Assembly: GCA_003215415.1 (NCBI GenBank)
Contig: QCKK01000006.1
Location: 1 to 64,000, forward strand
Reading direction: 5' to 3'
DNA from: Prochlorococcus sp. AG-409-N21
GTDB taxonomy: Bacteria > Cyanobacteriota > Cyanobacteriia > PCC-6307 > Cyanobiaceae
DNA length: 64,000 bases
Translations under genes and position numbers: made by a program
Notes under the pieces: generated by a model
Told to the model about the DNA's origin: nothing
Database searches by the model: none
Seen by the model: only the letters and a program-made list of their open reading frames with translations
In this document: piece by piece, positions 1-7,786 of the stretch
Numbering within the stretch: the stretch's first letter is position 1
How the letters are laid out: each line of letters opens with the position of its first letter

Positions 1-40
1 TGCTGCGGCAATGAGGGCAATTGATCAAATAAATCGTTAA
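1..40 (+). CDS. csoS1D: Carboxysome tandem-BMC shell protein CsoS1D, C-terminal end only (partial)
   Basis: Reading from base 2, the left edge encodes AAAMRAIDQINR followed by a stop at 38-40. This matches the C-terminal end of marine CsoS1D as I remember it (a tail of the form AAAAIRAIDQI). CsoS1D is the tandem-domain shell protein that forms stacked pseudohexameric trimers with a gated central pore. It lies just upstream of rdgB and csoS1 in Prochlorococcus, which is the position here. Its stop overlaps the end of the convergent rdgB by 4 bases. Only 12 residues are visible, so the call rests on tail similarity and synteny. Confidence 0.75.
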   Translation, partial: AAAMRAIDQINR

Positions 41-624
41 TCAGAGATTCCAAGATAATTTCGCAGGAATGGAGCTAAAGCTCTAGCGGCCTTGCCCCTG
101 CTGCCTATCTTTGAGAGTTGTTGTTGGGTTAGTTCGCCATATGTGCAGTTGGCTTCTTTAACCCAAAAAAGAGATTCGAACTCGCCTCCTGAATATGCTG
201 GTTTGGATAGAATTTCTCCCCAGCAGATACCTTCGGCTTCTTTTAAAAGTTTCCCTTCTCCATCGCATAGAACCATAACGCTTATGAAACGAGCACTTCT
301 ATAAGGGTTCTCTTTTAGTGCTTTTAGGACTTTGTTGATTTTTGCCTCATTGTTTGCTGCGAATCTTGCGGAATAAATTCCAGGCGCCCCATTTAGAGAG
401 TCAATTTCCAAGCCAGAGTCATCAGCAATTGTTAGATGCCCTGTCATTTTTGAGGCAGCTTCTGCTTTCAAAATGGCGTTTTCTAAGTAATTAGTGCCGG
501 TTTCTTCTACTTCTAATGAGTCGGGTTGTCGCTGAACACTTAAAGGTAAAGGTCCCAGCATCGCTTCTATCTCAGATACTTTTCTAGGGTTCCCACTTGC
601 AATGGTTAGAAGTGGCTTTTCCAA
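37..624 (-). CDS. rdgB: dITP/XTP pyrophosphatase (RdgB/HAM1 family)
   Basis: This 195-residue protein hydrolyses non-canonical purine triphosphates (dITP, XTP) to monophosphates, keeping them out of DNA and RNA. The N-terminal TIASGNPRKVSEI corresponds to the family SxNxxK nucleotide-binding segment, IADDSGLEIDSLNGAPGIYSAR is the central signature, and SRGKAARAL near the C-terminus is the usual substrate loop. Length is typical for the family. The start is a TTG (MEKPLLTIASGN). The gene sits on the opposite strand between csoS1D and csoS1, an arrangement known in Prochlorococcus; there is no evident functional link to the carboxysome. Confidence 0.93.
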   Translation of the reverse strand: MEKPLLTIASGNPRKVSEIEAMLGPLPLSVQRQPDSLEVEETGTNYLENAILKAEAASKMTGHLTIADDSGLEIDSLNGAPGIYSARFAANNEAKINKVLKALKENPYRSARFISVMVLCDGEGKLLKEAEGICWGEILSKPAYSGGEFESLFWVKEANCTYGELTQQQLSKIGSRGKAARALAPFLRNYLGISD

Positions 625-715
625 AGATTTAAATTGATCTAATTAACCCTAATATCTGGGGTGAGAGTATTTGCTAATCACAAAGAAATTTTATTGAGAC
701 AGGATCGGTTGAACA

Positions 716-759
716 TTCCTCCCCCAGACAATGACTAGGGACCTGTCTCTCTGGAGGAA
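716..759 (+). promoter_or_regulatory. Imperfect stem-loop upstream of csoS1
   Basis: TTCCTCC (716-722) pairs with GGAGGAA (753-759). After a small internal loop, AGACA (726-730) pairs with TGTCT (744-748), closing a 13-nt loop. It is not followed by a T-run, so it does not look like an intrinsic terminator. It may be a leader RNA element or an operator. The pairing is seen; the role is inferred. Confidence 0.45.
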
Positions 760-847
760 AATACATTCATTACAGACCTATCGCAAGCAAATGTCCTGAG
801 TGGCTAACCAATTAACCCATAGTCGTTTTAAACAGTCACAGGAAGGG

Positions 848-866
848 TGATAAGCCTTGCTTATCA
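848..866 (+). promoter_or_regulatory. Perfect 8-bp inverted repeat upstream of csoS1
   Basis: TGATAAGC and GCTTATCA form a perfect 8-bp stem over a CTT loop, 108 bases before the csoS1 start. It could be a dyad operator for a DNA-binding regulator or a hairpin in the 5' UTR. No T-run follows. Confidence 0.45.
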
Positions 867-974
867 ATGTCAGTAAAGACAGTGATCGGCATTTTTGTCT
901 AAATCACTTGACGATCAATTGGTTGAAAGGGCATTGTCCTGCATGAACATTCCACCCCTTTATTCAGGTAGGCA

Positions 975-1286
975 ATGGCTAACGAAACTATGGGAATCGC
1001 TCTCGGCATGATCGAGACCCGCGGCCTTGTACCCGCGATTGAAGCGGCTGACGCAATGACCAAGGCTGCCGAAGTGCGCCTAATTGGTCGTGAATTTGTA
1101 GGCGGCGGCTACGTAACAGTATTGGTTCGCGGCGAAACTGGAGCTGTTAATGCTGCTGTTCGTGCTGGTGCTGATGCATGTGAGCGTGTAGGTGATGGGC
1201 TTGTTGCAGCACACATCATTGCTCGCCCTCATCGCGAAGTTGAGCCTGCTCTTGGTAATGGCAACTTCTTAGGTCAAAAGGATTGA
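975..1286 (+). CDS. csoS1: Major carboxysome shell hexamer protein CsoS1
   Basis: This 103-residue single-BMC-domain protein forms the hexamers that tile the facets of the alpha-carboxysome. The BMC fold is read from GIALGMIETRGLVPAIEAADAM at the N-terminus, the AAEVRL strand and the pore-region GREFVGGGYVTVLVRGE. It is about 90% identical over the domain to csoS1E in this window, with roughly eight substitutions. Codon use is strikingly richer in C/G-ending codons than in csoS1E, consistent with very high expression. It is the first gene of the RuBisCO/carboxysome operon, 70 nt before rbcL. Confidence 0.97.
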   Translation: MANETMGIALGMIETRGLVPAIEAADAMTKAAEVRLIGREFVGGGYVTVLVRGETGAVNAAVRAGADACERVGDGLVAAHIIARPHREVEPALGNGNFLGQKD

Positions 1287-1356
1287 GTTTTGCTGATGAG
1301 TTCTTATTAGAGCTTTAGCAATTCCAAACCTTATTCCGACATAAAGGAGTTAACTA

Positions 1357-2772
1357 ATGAGCAAGAAGTATGACGCTGGGGTAAAGGAGTACAGAGACAC
1401 CTACTGGACTCCCGATTATGTACCCCTAGACACAGATTTGTTGGCCTGCTTCAAATGCACTGGTCAAGAAGGAGTCCCTAGAGAGGAAGTTGCAGCAGCT
1501 GTTGCAGCCGAATCTTCTACAGGTACTTGGTCAACAGTTTGGTCTGAACTGCTAACTGACCTCGAATTCTATAAAGGTCGTTGCTATCGCATTGAGGATG
1601 TCCCTGGAGACAAGGAATCTTTTTATGCATTTATTGCCTATCCTCTTGACCTTTTTGAGGAAGGTTCAATCACGAACGTTCTAACTTCTTTAGTTGGTAA
1701 CGTTTTTGGATTCAAGGCTCTTCGTCACTTGCGCCTTGAAGACATTCGCTTCCCAATGGCTTTTATTAAAACCTGTGGAGGCCCACCTAACGGCATCGTT
1801 GTTGAACGTGATCGGCTGAACAAATACGGTCGTCCACTTCTCGGATGCACCATTAAGCCAAAACTTGGTCTTTCTGGTAAAAACTATGGTCGAGTTGTTT
1901 ATGAATGTCTTCGTGGTGGTCTTGACCTCACTAAGGACGATGAAAATATCAACTCACAGCCATTCCAACGCTGGCGCGAGCGTTTCGAGTTCGTTGCTGA
2001 AGCTGTAAAACTTGCACAACAGGAAACTGGCGAGGTTAAAGGTCATTACCTCAATTGCACAGCCACTACTCCTGAAGAAATGTATGAGCGTGCTGAGTTC
2101 GCCAAGGAACTTGACATGCCAATCATCATGCATGACTACATAACTGGTGGATTCACAGCCAATACAGGCTTGGCCAACTGGTGCCGTAAGAATGGAATGT
2201 TGCTTCACATTCACCGTGCAATGCATGCTGTGATTGACCGTCACCCTAAGCATGGAATTCACTTCCGCGTTCTTGCAAAGTGTTTGCGTCTTTCAGGTGG
2301 TGACCAACTCCATACTGGTACTGTTGTTGGAAAGTTAGAAGGTGATCGTCAGACCACGCTTGGTTATATAGATAACCTTCGTGAATCTTTCGTACCTGAA
2401 GATCGCACACGCGGTAACTTCTTCGACCAGGACTGGGGCTCTATGCCTGGTGTTTTTGCTGTTGCTTCAGGTGGTATTCATGTTTGGCACATGCCAGCTT
2501 TGCTTGCCATCTTTGGTGATGATTCTTGCCTTCAGTTTGGTGGTGGTACTCATGGACATCCATGGGGATCTGCTGCTGGAGCGGCTGCCAACCGGGTAGC
2601 CCTTGAAGCTTGTGTTAAAGCTAGAAATGCAGGTCGTGAGATCGAGAAGGAAAGTCGCGACATTTTGATGGAAGCTGCAAAACATAGTCCTGAACTCGCA
2701 ATCGCTCTTGAGACCTGGAAGGAGATCAAGTTCGAATTCGACACAGTCGACAAACTCGACGTTCAGCAATAG
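1357..2772 (+). CDS. rbcL: Form IA RuBisCO large subunit
   Basis: The 471-residue catalytic subunit carboxylates ribulose-1,5-bisphosphate inside the carboxysome. The activation motif [10 protein letters not shown] is present, with the carbamylated lysine at residue 193 (spinach K201). The flexible loop 6 is GTVVGKLEG, and [16 protein letters not shown] is the standard active-site segment. The sequence is of the proteobacterial-type form IA found in alpha-cyanobacteria. An AAAGGAG ribosome-binding site lies 7 nt before the ATG. It is followed by a 13-bp perfect hairpin and then rbcS. Confidence 0.98.
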   Translation: MSKKYDAGVKEYRDTYWTPDYVPLDTDLLACFKCTGQEGVPREEVAAAVAAESSTGTWSTVWSELLTDLEFYKGRCYRIEDVPGDKESFYAFIAYPLDLFEEGSITNVLTSLVGNVFGFKALRHLRLEDIRFPMAFIKTCGGPPNGIVVERDRLNKYGRPLLGCTIKPKLGLSGKNYGRVVYECLRGGLDLTKDDENINSQPFQRWRERFEFVAEAVKLAQQETGEVKGHYLNCTATTPEEMYERAEFAKELDMPIIMHDYITGGFTANTGLANWCRKNGMLLHIHRAMHAVIDRHPKHGIHFRVLAKCLRLSGGDQLHTGTVVGKLEGDRQTTLGYIDNLRESFVPEDRTRGNFFDQDWGSMPGVFAVASGGIHVWHMPALLAIFGDDSCLQFGGGTHGHPWGSAAGAAANRVALEACVKARNAGREIEKESRDILMEAAKHSPELAIALETWKEIKFEFDTVDKLDVQQ

Positions 2773-2776
2773 CGAA

Positions 2777-2808
2777 TTAAAGGAGGAGGATTTTCCCTCC
2801 TCCTTTAA
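2777..2808 (+). other. Strong 13-bp stem-loop in the rbcL-rbcS spacer
   Basis: TTAAAGGAGGAGG (2777-2789) is perfectly complementary to CCTCCTCCTTTAA (2796-2808) over a 6-nt loop (ATTTTC). It starts four bases after the rbcL stop. The following CTCTTTCCTTTC is pyrimidine-rich but not a T-run. It is therefore more likely an mRNA-stabilising or processing element, or a partial attenuator, than a full terminator. The rbcS gene begins 72 nt downstream. Confidence 0.8.
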
Positions 2809-2880
2809 CTCTTTCCTTTCGAAATTCTTAGTCGTCGGTATTTCGTCGGCTTCTATACCATTCACAATCCCAGGTTCACC

Positions 2881-3222
2881 ATGCCTTTCCAGAGCACAGT
2901 TGGTGACTATCAAACAGTCGCTACCCTGGAAACCTTCGGCTTCTTACCGCCGATGACCCAGGACGAAATTTACGATCAAATTGCTTACATCATTGCTCAG
3001 GGTTGGAGCCCTGTCATTGAGCATGTTCATCCCAGTGGTTCCATGCAGACCTATTGGTCTTATTGGAAGTTGCCCTTCTTTGGAGAGAAGGATCTAAATG
3101 TCGTTGTTAGTGAGCTCGAGGCTTGTCATCGTGCTTACCCCGATCACCACGTTCGTATGGTCGGTTATGACGCCTATACGCAAAGTCAGGGAACTGCGTT
3201 CGTTGTTTTCGAAGGTCGCTGA
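2881..3222 (+). CDS. rbcS: Form IA RuBisCO small subunit
   Basis: The 113-residue small subunit caps the L8 core to give the L8S8 holoenzyme. Family segments include ETFGFLPPMTQDEIYDQI at the N-terminus, YWSYWKLPFFGE in the middle and YPDHHVRMVGYDA near the end. Length is typical for form IA small subunits. It is co-directional with rbcL (108 nt) and csoS2 (81 nt). A strong hairpin lies on each side of it, giving this cistron its own structural boundaries within the operon mRNA. Confidence 0.97.
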   Translation: MPFQSTVGDYQTVATLETFGFLPPMTQDEIYDQIAYIIAQGWSPVIEHVHPSGSMQTYWSYWKLPFFGEKDLNVVVSELEACHRAYPDHHVRMVGYDAYTQSQGTAFVVFEGR

Positions 3223-3240
3223 TTACTTAACTCCATATCC

Positions 3241-3267
3241 ATAGCCCCGAAAGATATTCGGGGCTAT
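3241..3267 (+). terminator. 11-bp stem-loop between rbcS and csoS2 (attenuating terminator candidate)
   Basis: ATAGCCCCGAA (3241-3251) pairs perfectly with TTCGGGGCTAT (3257-3267) over a 5-nt AGATA loop. The stem is GC-rich at its core and is followed by the moderately T-rich TCCTTCTCATTAT. It begins 18 nt after the rbcS stop and ends 36 nt before csoS2. A leaky terminator or processing site here would make csoS1-rbcL-rbcS transcripts more abundant than the downstream shell genes. The hairpin is seen; the function is inferred. Confidence 0.7.
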
Positions 3268-3303
3268 TCCTTCTCATTATCAAGACGTTTCTTTTGGGCG
3301 GAC

Positions 3304-5673
3304 ATGGCAAAACAATCAAGTCGAGAACTAGCACTTGAGCGCCGCAAGGCTCTTAGTGAATCAGGGAAGAAGTCCGCTTCTGCAGGTGGATCAGGAGATA
3401 GTCGAGTCAGGACATCTGCTGATGCACGTGTTACAAGAACAAATGCATCTTTTACACAAACCAAAGCCATTAATTCTTCGTCTAACGAGAATTCTTCTAA
3501 TAAATCTTTAGTCTCTTCAGCACCTGCTTCTCACAGGCACGTCAAGAAAAATGTAAGTCGACCAAGTAGAGATTTGGTCCTTGCACGTCGTGAGGCTCTT
3601 TCTAGAAGAGGAAAATCTGCAGATACAAGTTCTGATCGCACACGTATAGATGTTGAACGGGGTATTTCTACTTCAGACAGTTCAAAAGAAATAATCAAAA
3701 ATAAAACCAATCACTCTGCGGATGAAAAAAGCTCTAGTAAATCATCTGCCTCGTCGGTTTCTTTCAATACTTCTGCTGCAGTTTCTAAACTGAATTCTAG
3801 AAGTAGTGATAGACGTTCAGTAACAAAAAGAAGAGCCATACAAAATACTAGTCGAGCATTAGTCCTTGCACGTCGTGAAGCTCAATCAAAACATGGTAAG
3901 TCTGCTGGTAAGCAGCCTACCTCTGCTGCTTCAGTTGCTCGCCAAGGAGATCCCGATTTGAGTAGTCGTGAATTAGCACAGCGAGTACGTGAACTTAGAA
4001 GCAAATCTGGTGCTACTGGCAAACAAAGATCTGGCGCCTCACGGCCTTGTGGTCCTAATCGAAATGGTTCAAAGCAGGGCCTTGCAGCAGATGCTCATTG
4101 GAAGGTTGGATTAAGTGAAACTAGTTCTGGTCAAGTTGTAACTGGTACCCAGGCGAATAGATCTTCTAAAACCACTGGTAATGAAGCCAGTACATGTAGA
4201 TCAATTACTGGTACTCAATATTTAGGCTCCGAAGCGTTTGAGACCTTTTGTCAATCCCCTTCTATACCAAGTCAACCTCCAAAGGTTGGAATTACCAGTA
4301 CCACCCATGGCAACAAAGTTACGGGAAATGAGGTTGGTCGTTCTGAAAAAGTTACAGGTGATGAGCCTGGTACTTGTAAGGCTTTAACTGGCACTGAATA
4401 TATTTCAGCTAATCAAGCCAGTGAGTATTGCGGAGGTGTTCATCCATCACCTCGAAAAGTTGGTCAGAGCTTGACTCTAGACGGTAGAAAAGTAAGTGGT
4501 GTTATGGTTGGTCGTTCTTCAAAAGTTACTGGAGATGAGGCTGGCTCTAGTAAAGAACTTACGGGAGATCAATATTTAGGTACTGATCCTCTACCTGAAG
4601 GTAGACCAGCAGAAAAGGTTGGCTCATTTAATACCCTACGTGGATCAGGTATCACTGGAACTAATGTTGGTCGTAAAGATACTGTGACTGGAAATGAACC
4701 AGGAAGTTGCAAACGGGTAACAGGAGATGAGTATGTCGGGACAGAACAATATCAATCGTTTTGTGGCGGCAGACCAGACCCTGAGGCAGCAAAAGTTGGC
4801 TTAAGTCTTACAAATAAATCACTACGAGTAAGTGGAACACTGACTGGTAGGTCAGATCTTGTTACTGGAGACGAGCCTGGAACATGTAAGGCTGTTACCG
4901 GGACTCCTTATGCGGGCCTTGAACAAGCTGGTCAAAGGTGTGATGGAAGGTCAGTAGATGAAATACAACAGAGGACTCCAAAAAGATTGGCAACTCCTGG
5001 AGCTCGTATGACGGGGCAACAGCCTGGTGTTGGCGGTGTCATGACTGGAGCAGATAAAGGAGCTTGTGAACCATTGACAGGTACTCCATATGTTGGAGGA
5101 GATCAGTTTGAGAAAGCATGTGGTTTCAATTCTTCTTCTATAAAATCCACAAATCAAGATCCTTTTGATTCAGCAATTGGAACTAAGTTCAGTGTTCAAT
5201 CTCCAGCCAGAGCTGCTCAAGTAATCAAAGAAGATAAATCAGGTGTTACTGGTTCCAGCTATGAGAATGGTTCGAATATCACAGGACCTTTTGATATGGC
5301 TAAAAATAAAGTAACCGGAACAGAACAATTTCGTTTTGATACTAAGCATAGGAATTTAAAATCTGATCGAATCGACGAATTGTCAAACGTAGAAACTTCA
5401 TCTAGGCAAACTTCTCGCATTACTGGTGAAGGACAATCTGCTGGCTTAAATATTACTGGAGATGATTGGGCTCGTGGAGAAAGGGTTACTGGGACTGAAG
5501 GCGTTTCAGCGCGTAGACGTAATCCAACTCGTCCTGGACCCATTAGTGCTATGCCTCCTTCACAACAAAAACGAAATGAAGAGATCTCTTCACCTGACTT
5601 TCTTATAACTGGCTCTAGTGGCAATACTCGTGAAGGTCAATTAGTTACTTTCTCGGGCGGGGCACGAGGTTAA
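3304..5673 (+). CDS. csoS2: Carboxysome scaffold/assembly protein CsoS2
   Basis: This 789-residue, largely disordered protein links RuBisCO to the shell and is essential for alpha-carboxysome assembly. Four N-repeats of the SRELALERRKAL type sit near residues 5, 88, 183 and 221; these basic helices bind RuBisCO in the family. Middle repeats, each with a KVG start and paired V/I-TG motifs, begin near residues 267, 327, 385, 438 and 497, with a sixth degenerate one near 560-610. The C-terminal region from about 611 has further ITG/VTG motifs and ends in ITGSSGNTREGQLVTFSGG, the conserved shell-anchoring peptide. The third middle repeat has lost both of its usual cysteines. No frameshift heptamer like that of Halothiobacillus was recognised. 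Confidence 0.97.
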   Translation: MAKQSSRELALERRKALSESGKKSASAGGSGDSRVRTSADARVTRTNASFTQTKAINSSSNENSSNKSLVSSAPASHRHVKKNVSRPSRDLVLARREALSRRGKSADTSSDRTRIDVERGISTSDSSKEIIKNKTNHSADEKSSSKSSASSVSFNTSAAVSKLNSRSSDRRSVTKRRAIQNTSRALVLARREAQSKHGKSAGKQPTSAASVARQGDPDLSSRELAQRVRELRSKSGATGKQRSGASRPCGPNRNGSKQGLAADAHWKVGLSETSSGQVVTGTQANRSSKTTGNEASTCRSITGTQYLGSEAFETFCQSPSIPSQPPKVGITSTTHGNKVTGNEVGRSEKVTGDEPGTCKALTGTEYISANQASEYCGGVHPSPRKVGQSLTLDGRKVSGVMVGRSSKVTGDEAGSSKELTGDQYLGTDPLPEGRPAEKVGSFNTLRGSGITGTNVGRKDTVTGNEPGSCKRVTGDEYVGTEQYQSFCGGRPDPEAAKVGLSLTNKSLRVSGTLTGRSDLVTGDEPGTCKAVTGTPYAGLEQAGQRCDGRSVDEIQQRTPKRLATPGARMTGQQPGVGGVMTGADKGACEPLTGTPYVGGDQFEKACGFNSSSIKSTNQDPFDSAIGTKFSVQSPARAAQVIKEDKSGVTGSSYENGSNITGPFDMAKNKVTGTEQFRFDTKHRNLKSDRIDELSNVETSSRQTSRITGEGQSAGLNITGDDWARGERVTGTEGVSARRRNPTRPGPISAMPPSQQKRNEEISSPDFLITGSSGNTREGQLVTFSGGARG

Positions 5674-5680
5674 ATAGATC

Positions 5681-7216
5681 ATGGCCTTTCGTGGCTTAGC
5701 TAAAGCTAAAAACCTAGATCGTTTCCCAGGGCCTACCGCTCCTAGGAAGAGGTATTCTGTCGAGCAAAATTCTCAAATCCAACCAAATAGCTTTAGAGCT
5801 CCATCTTTTAGCCATCACCCAATTACTGATATTGCATCTAATAAAAGTCTTTCTTCATATGAAGCAGAAGTAAAAGGAAAGTTTGATCAAATTGTTCCTT
5901 TACTTAAAAGAGTCTCGGAATTTCAGAATCAACAGGATTTCGTTTCTAAGGCACAAGATTTAGCTAGAAGAGAATTAGGCTTTGATTTGCCAGCACATGT
6001 TCTTGATAAGGCTTGGATTCAACCTCTTGATATGAGGGCATTATTTGCTTGGTGTGTTTTCCAAGCACATCAATTAGTAAGCAATGATTTCTTCGATTTA
6101 GATCCTCTTAAAGGTGCAGAAGATAGTAACGAGGCAAAAGGATTTGAATCTTTTTTAATTGATTGTGGGTTTCATCTTTTAGATGTCACACCTTGCTCTG
6201 ATGGACGCTTGGCTCACACTATTTCATATGCTTTGCGAATACCTTTTAGTGCCGTCCGTCGACGTTCTCATGCAGGTGCACTTTTTGATATCGAAAACAC
6301 TGTTAGTCGCTGGGTTAAAACCGAACACCGACGTTTTAGGGAAAGTATCCCTAATTCAGCTTCCTCTCCTACACGCTATTTGAAGGCTGTTACTTATCAC
6401 TTTAGTTCTTTAGATCCTCTGCACCAGGGATGTGCTGCACATGGAAGTAATGATGCAGTTGCTGCTGCTGAAGGTTTAAAACGCCTACTTGATTTCAGGG
6501 AGGCTGTTGAGAATAGTTTTTGTTGTGGAGCATCTGTTGATTTGTTACTTATAGGAATTGATACAGATACTGATGCGATTCGTGTTCATGTTCCTTCCTC
6601 TGATAGTGAAATCCTTCTAGATAGGTGGGTGTCAGCGATAGATTTGTATGAAGATACAAAGTTGTTATCACGAGAGCAGAGTCTTCAACAAATTGCCAAT
6701 CAGATCGAATCCTGTGCACCAGGGAAGCCTGATCAAGGAATGGTTAGTTTTATAACTAAATTAATTGCAAATAATATTTCTCAAATTGATTATGTTCGAG
6801 AATTTCACGGAGGAGCATATTCTGATGCAGGACATGCAGAAAGATTTATAGGGGTTGGAATAGGCTTTAAAGAAGTTCATTTGCGAAATCTCACATATTT
6901 TTCTCATCTAGATACAGTTGAAGAAGGTGCTCCAGATTTGGATGTTGGAGTGAAAATATTTAAGGGATTAAATGTTTCTAAGGATCTTCCAATACCAGTA
7001 GTTATTAGATTTGATTATTCGGGTAAGGTTCCAGGAGCAAAGGAACGTGCAATAGCTGATTGTCGCAGAGTTAATAGTGCAATTTCTTCTCGTTATAGCA
7101 ATCTGGTTGAAAATGGCTTATTGCATACTCTTCTCACCATTAGAGACAGAAATCAAAAGTCTTCAGCCGAGGTTGTAGGGTCTTCACTTGATCCTGTCTC
7201 TCAGGAGGTACATTAA
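5681..7216 (+). CDS. csoSCA: Carboxysomal carbonic anhydrase CsoSCA (CsoS3)
   Basis: This 511-residue shell-associated beta-type carbonic anhydrase converts bicarbonate to CO2 inside the carboxysome. The presumed zinc ligands are C172 (in TPCSDGRL), H240 (in YHFSSLDP) and C251 (in HQGCAAHGSND). The 11-residue H-to-C spacing agrees with the characterised Halothiobacillus enzyme. The N-terminal ~60 residues are basic and low-complexity, fitting the CsoS2/RuBisCO-interacting tail of the family. It starts 8 nt after csoS2, and the AGGAGGT before its stop serves as the ribosome-binding site of csoS4A. Confidence 0.96.
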   Translation: MAFRGLAKAKNLDRFPGPTAPRKRYSVEQNSQIQPNSFRAPSFSHHPITDIASNKSLSSYEAEVKGKFDQIVPLLKRVSEFQNQQDFVSKAQDLARRELGFDLPAHVLDKAWIQPLDMRALFAWCVFQAHQLVSNDFFDLDPLKGAEDSNEAKGFESFLIDCGFHLLDVTPCSDGRLAHTISYALRIPFSAVRRRSHAGALFDIENTVSRWVKTEHRRFRESIPNSASSPTRYLKAVTYHFSSLDPLHQGCAAHGSNDAVAAAEGLKRLLDFREAVENSFCCGASVDLLLIGIDTDTDAIRVHVPSSDSEILLDRWVSAIDLYEDTKLLSREQSLQQIANQIESCAPGKPDQGMVSFITKLIANNISQIDYVREFHGGAYSDAGHAERFIGVGIGFKEVHLRNLTYFSHLDTVEEGAPDLDVGVKIFKGLNVSKDLPIPVVIRFDYSGKVPGAKERAIADCRRVNSAISSRYSNLVENGLLHTLLTIRDRNQKSSAEVVGSSLDPVSQEVH

Positions 7217-7217
7217 A

Positions 7218-7493
7218 ATGTTGATCTGCAAAGTTTTGAAGCCATTGGTTTCAACAAATAGGATCCCAGGTTTTGAGCATAAGCATCTACAGGTTGTTTT
7301 AGATGGTAGTTCGAAGAAAGTTGCTGTAGATGCAGTTGGATGCAAGCCTGACGATTGGGTTATTTGTGTTGGCAGCTCTGCTGCTAGAGAAGCAGCAGGC
7401 AGCAAATCTTATCCAAGTGATTTAACAATTGTTGGCATTATTGATCATTGGGACCCTGAAAATTCTAGTCCAAATCAAAGTGGGGCCAAGTAA
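7218..7493 (+). CDS. csoS4A: Carboxysome pentameric vertex protein CsoS4A
   Basis: This 91-residue BMV (EutN/CcmL-type) protein forms pentamers that cap the vertices of the shell. The family pattern is MLICKVLKPLVSTNRIPGFEHKHLQVV, with VAVDAVGCKPDDWVICVGSSAAR following. I moved the start from the ORF-track 7188 to the ATG at 7218. This gives the standard N-terminus and places AGGAGGT (7203-7209) at ideal spacing. It overlaps csoS4B in a TAATG junction, suggesting translational coupling of the two vertex proteins. Confidence 0.95.
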   Translation: MLICKVLKPLVSTNRIPGFEHKHLQVVLDGSSKKVAVDAVGCKPDDWVICVGSSAAREAAGSKSYPSDLTIVGIIDHWDPENSSPNQSGAK

Positions 7494-7744
7494 TGGAAAT
7501 TATGCAAGTTATGGGCAGATTAGTTTGTACTCAGAGGGTCGAAGGTTTAGGACATATGCATTTGAGAATTTTGCGTGATAACAAAGGAAAAAGTTTAGTT
7601 GCTGTTGATCCTGTTGGAGCTAGAGAAGGGAATTGGGTTTTTACTTCTAGTGGCTCGGCTGCACGATTCGCTTGCCCTGATCCAAGTATTCAAACTGATT
7701 TGACAATTGGCGGAATTATTGATTTCTGGTTTCCAGATGGATAA
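7493..7744 (+). CDS. csoS4B: Carboxysome pentameric vertex protein CsoS4B
   Basis: This 83-residue BMV-fold protein is the second vertex pentamer of the alpha-carboxysome. It starts MEIMQVMGRLVCTQRVEGLGHMHL and carries the pore/core segment AVDPVGAREGNWVFTSSGSAAR. It is paralogous to CsoS4A but clearly diverged. The ATG overlaps the csoS4A stop (TAATG). csoS1E starts 42 nt downstream. Confidence 0.95.
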   Translation: MEIMQVMGRLVCTQRVEGLGHMHLRILRDNKGKSLVAVDPVGAREGNWVFTSSGSAARFACPDPSIQTDLTIGGIIDFWFPDG

Positions 7745-7786
7745 AAGAATTCATCTGTATTTATTATCAACCATTTTTTTTAATTC

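Larger units (their letters stand above)
625..974 (+). promoter_or_regulatory. 350-nt gene-free leader/promoter region of the cso operon with two inverted repeats
   Basis: This is the only gene-free stretch longer than 300 bases. It lies between the divergent rdgB and csoS1 genes and should hold the main promoter of the RuBisCO/carboxysome operon. No convincing -35/-10 pair could be picked by eye. Two structures are visible. An imperfect hairpin at 716-759 pairs TTCCTCC with GGAGGAA and AGACA with TGTCT. A compact hairpin at 848-866 pairs TGATAAGC with GCTTATCA over a CTT loop. Either could be a structured 5' UTR element or an operator. A weak ribosome-binding site (AGGTAGG) lies just before the csoS1 ATG. 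Confidence 0.6.

Noticed and set aside
160-185. tRNA T-arm-like sequence (GATTCGAAC) on the plus strand
   Set aside because: It lies within the rdgB coding region and there is no cloverleaf around it.
2467-2913. 148-residue minus-strand ORF over the rbcL end and rbcL-rbcS gap
   Set aside because: It is antisense to rbcL and runs through the hairpin. No family is recognised.
3304-5673. Programmed frameshift in csoS2 giving a short isoform
   Set aside because: No slippery heptamer followed by a stem was recognised at the middle repeats. Short T-runs such as CCTTTTGA lack the context known in Halothiobacillus.
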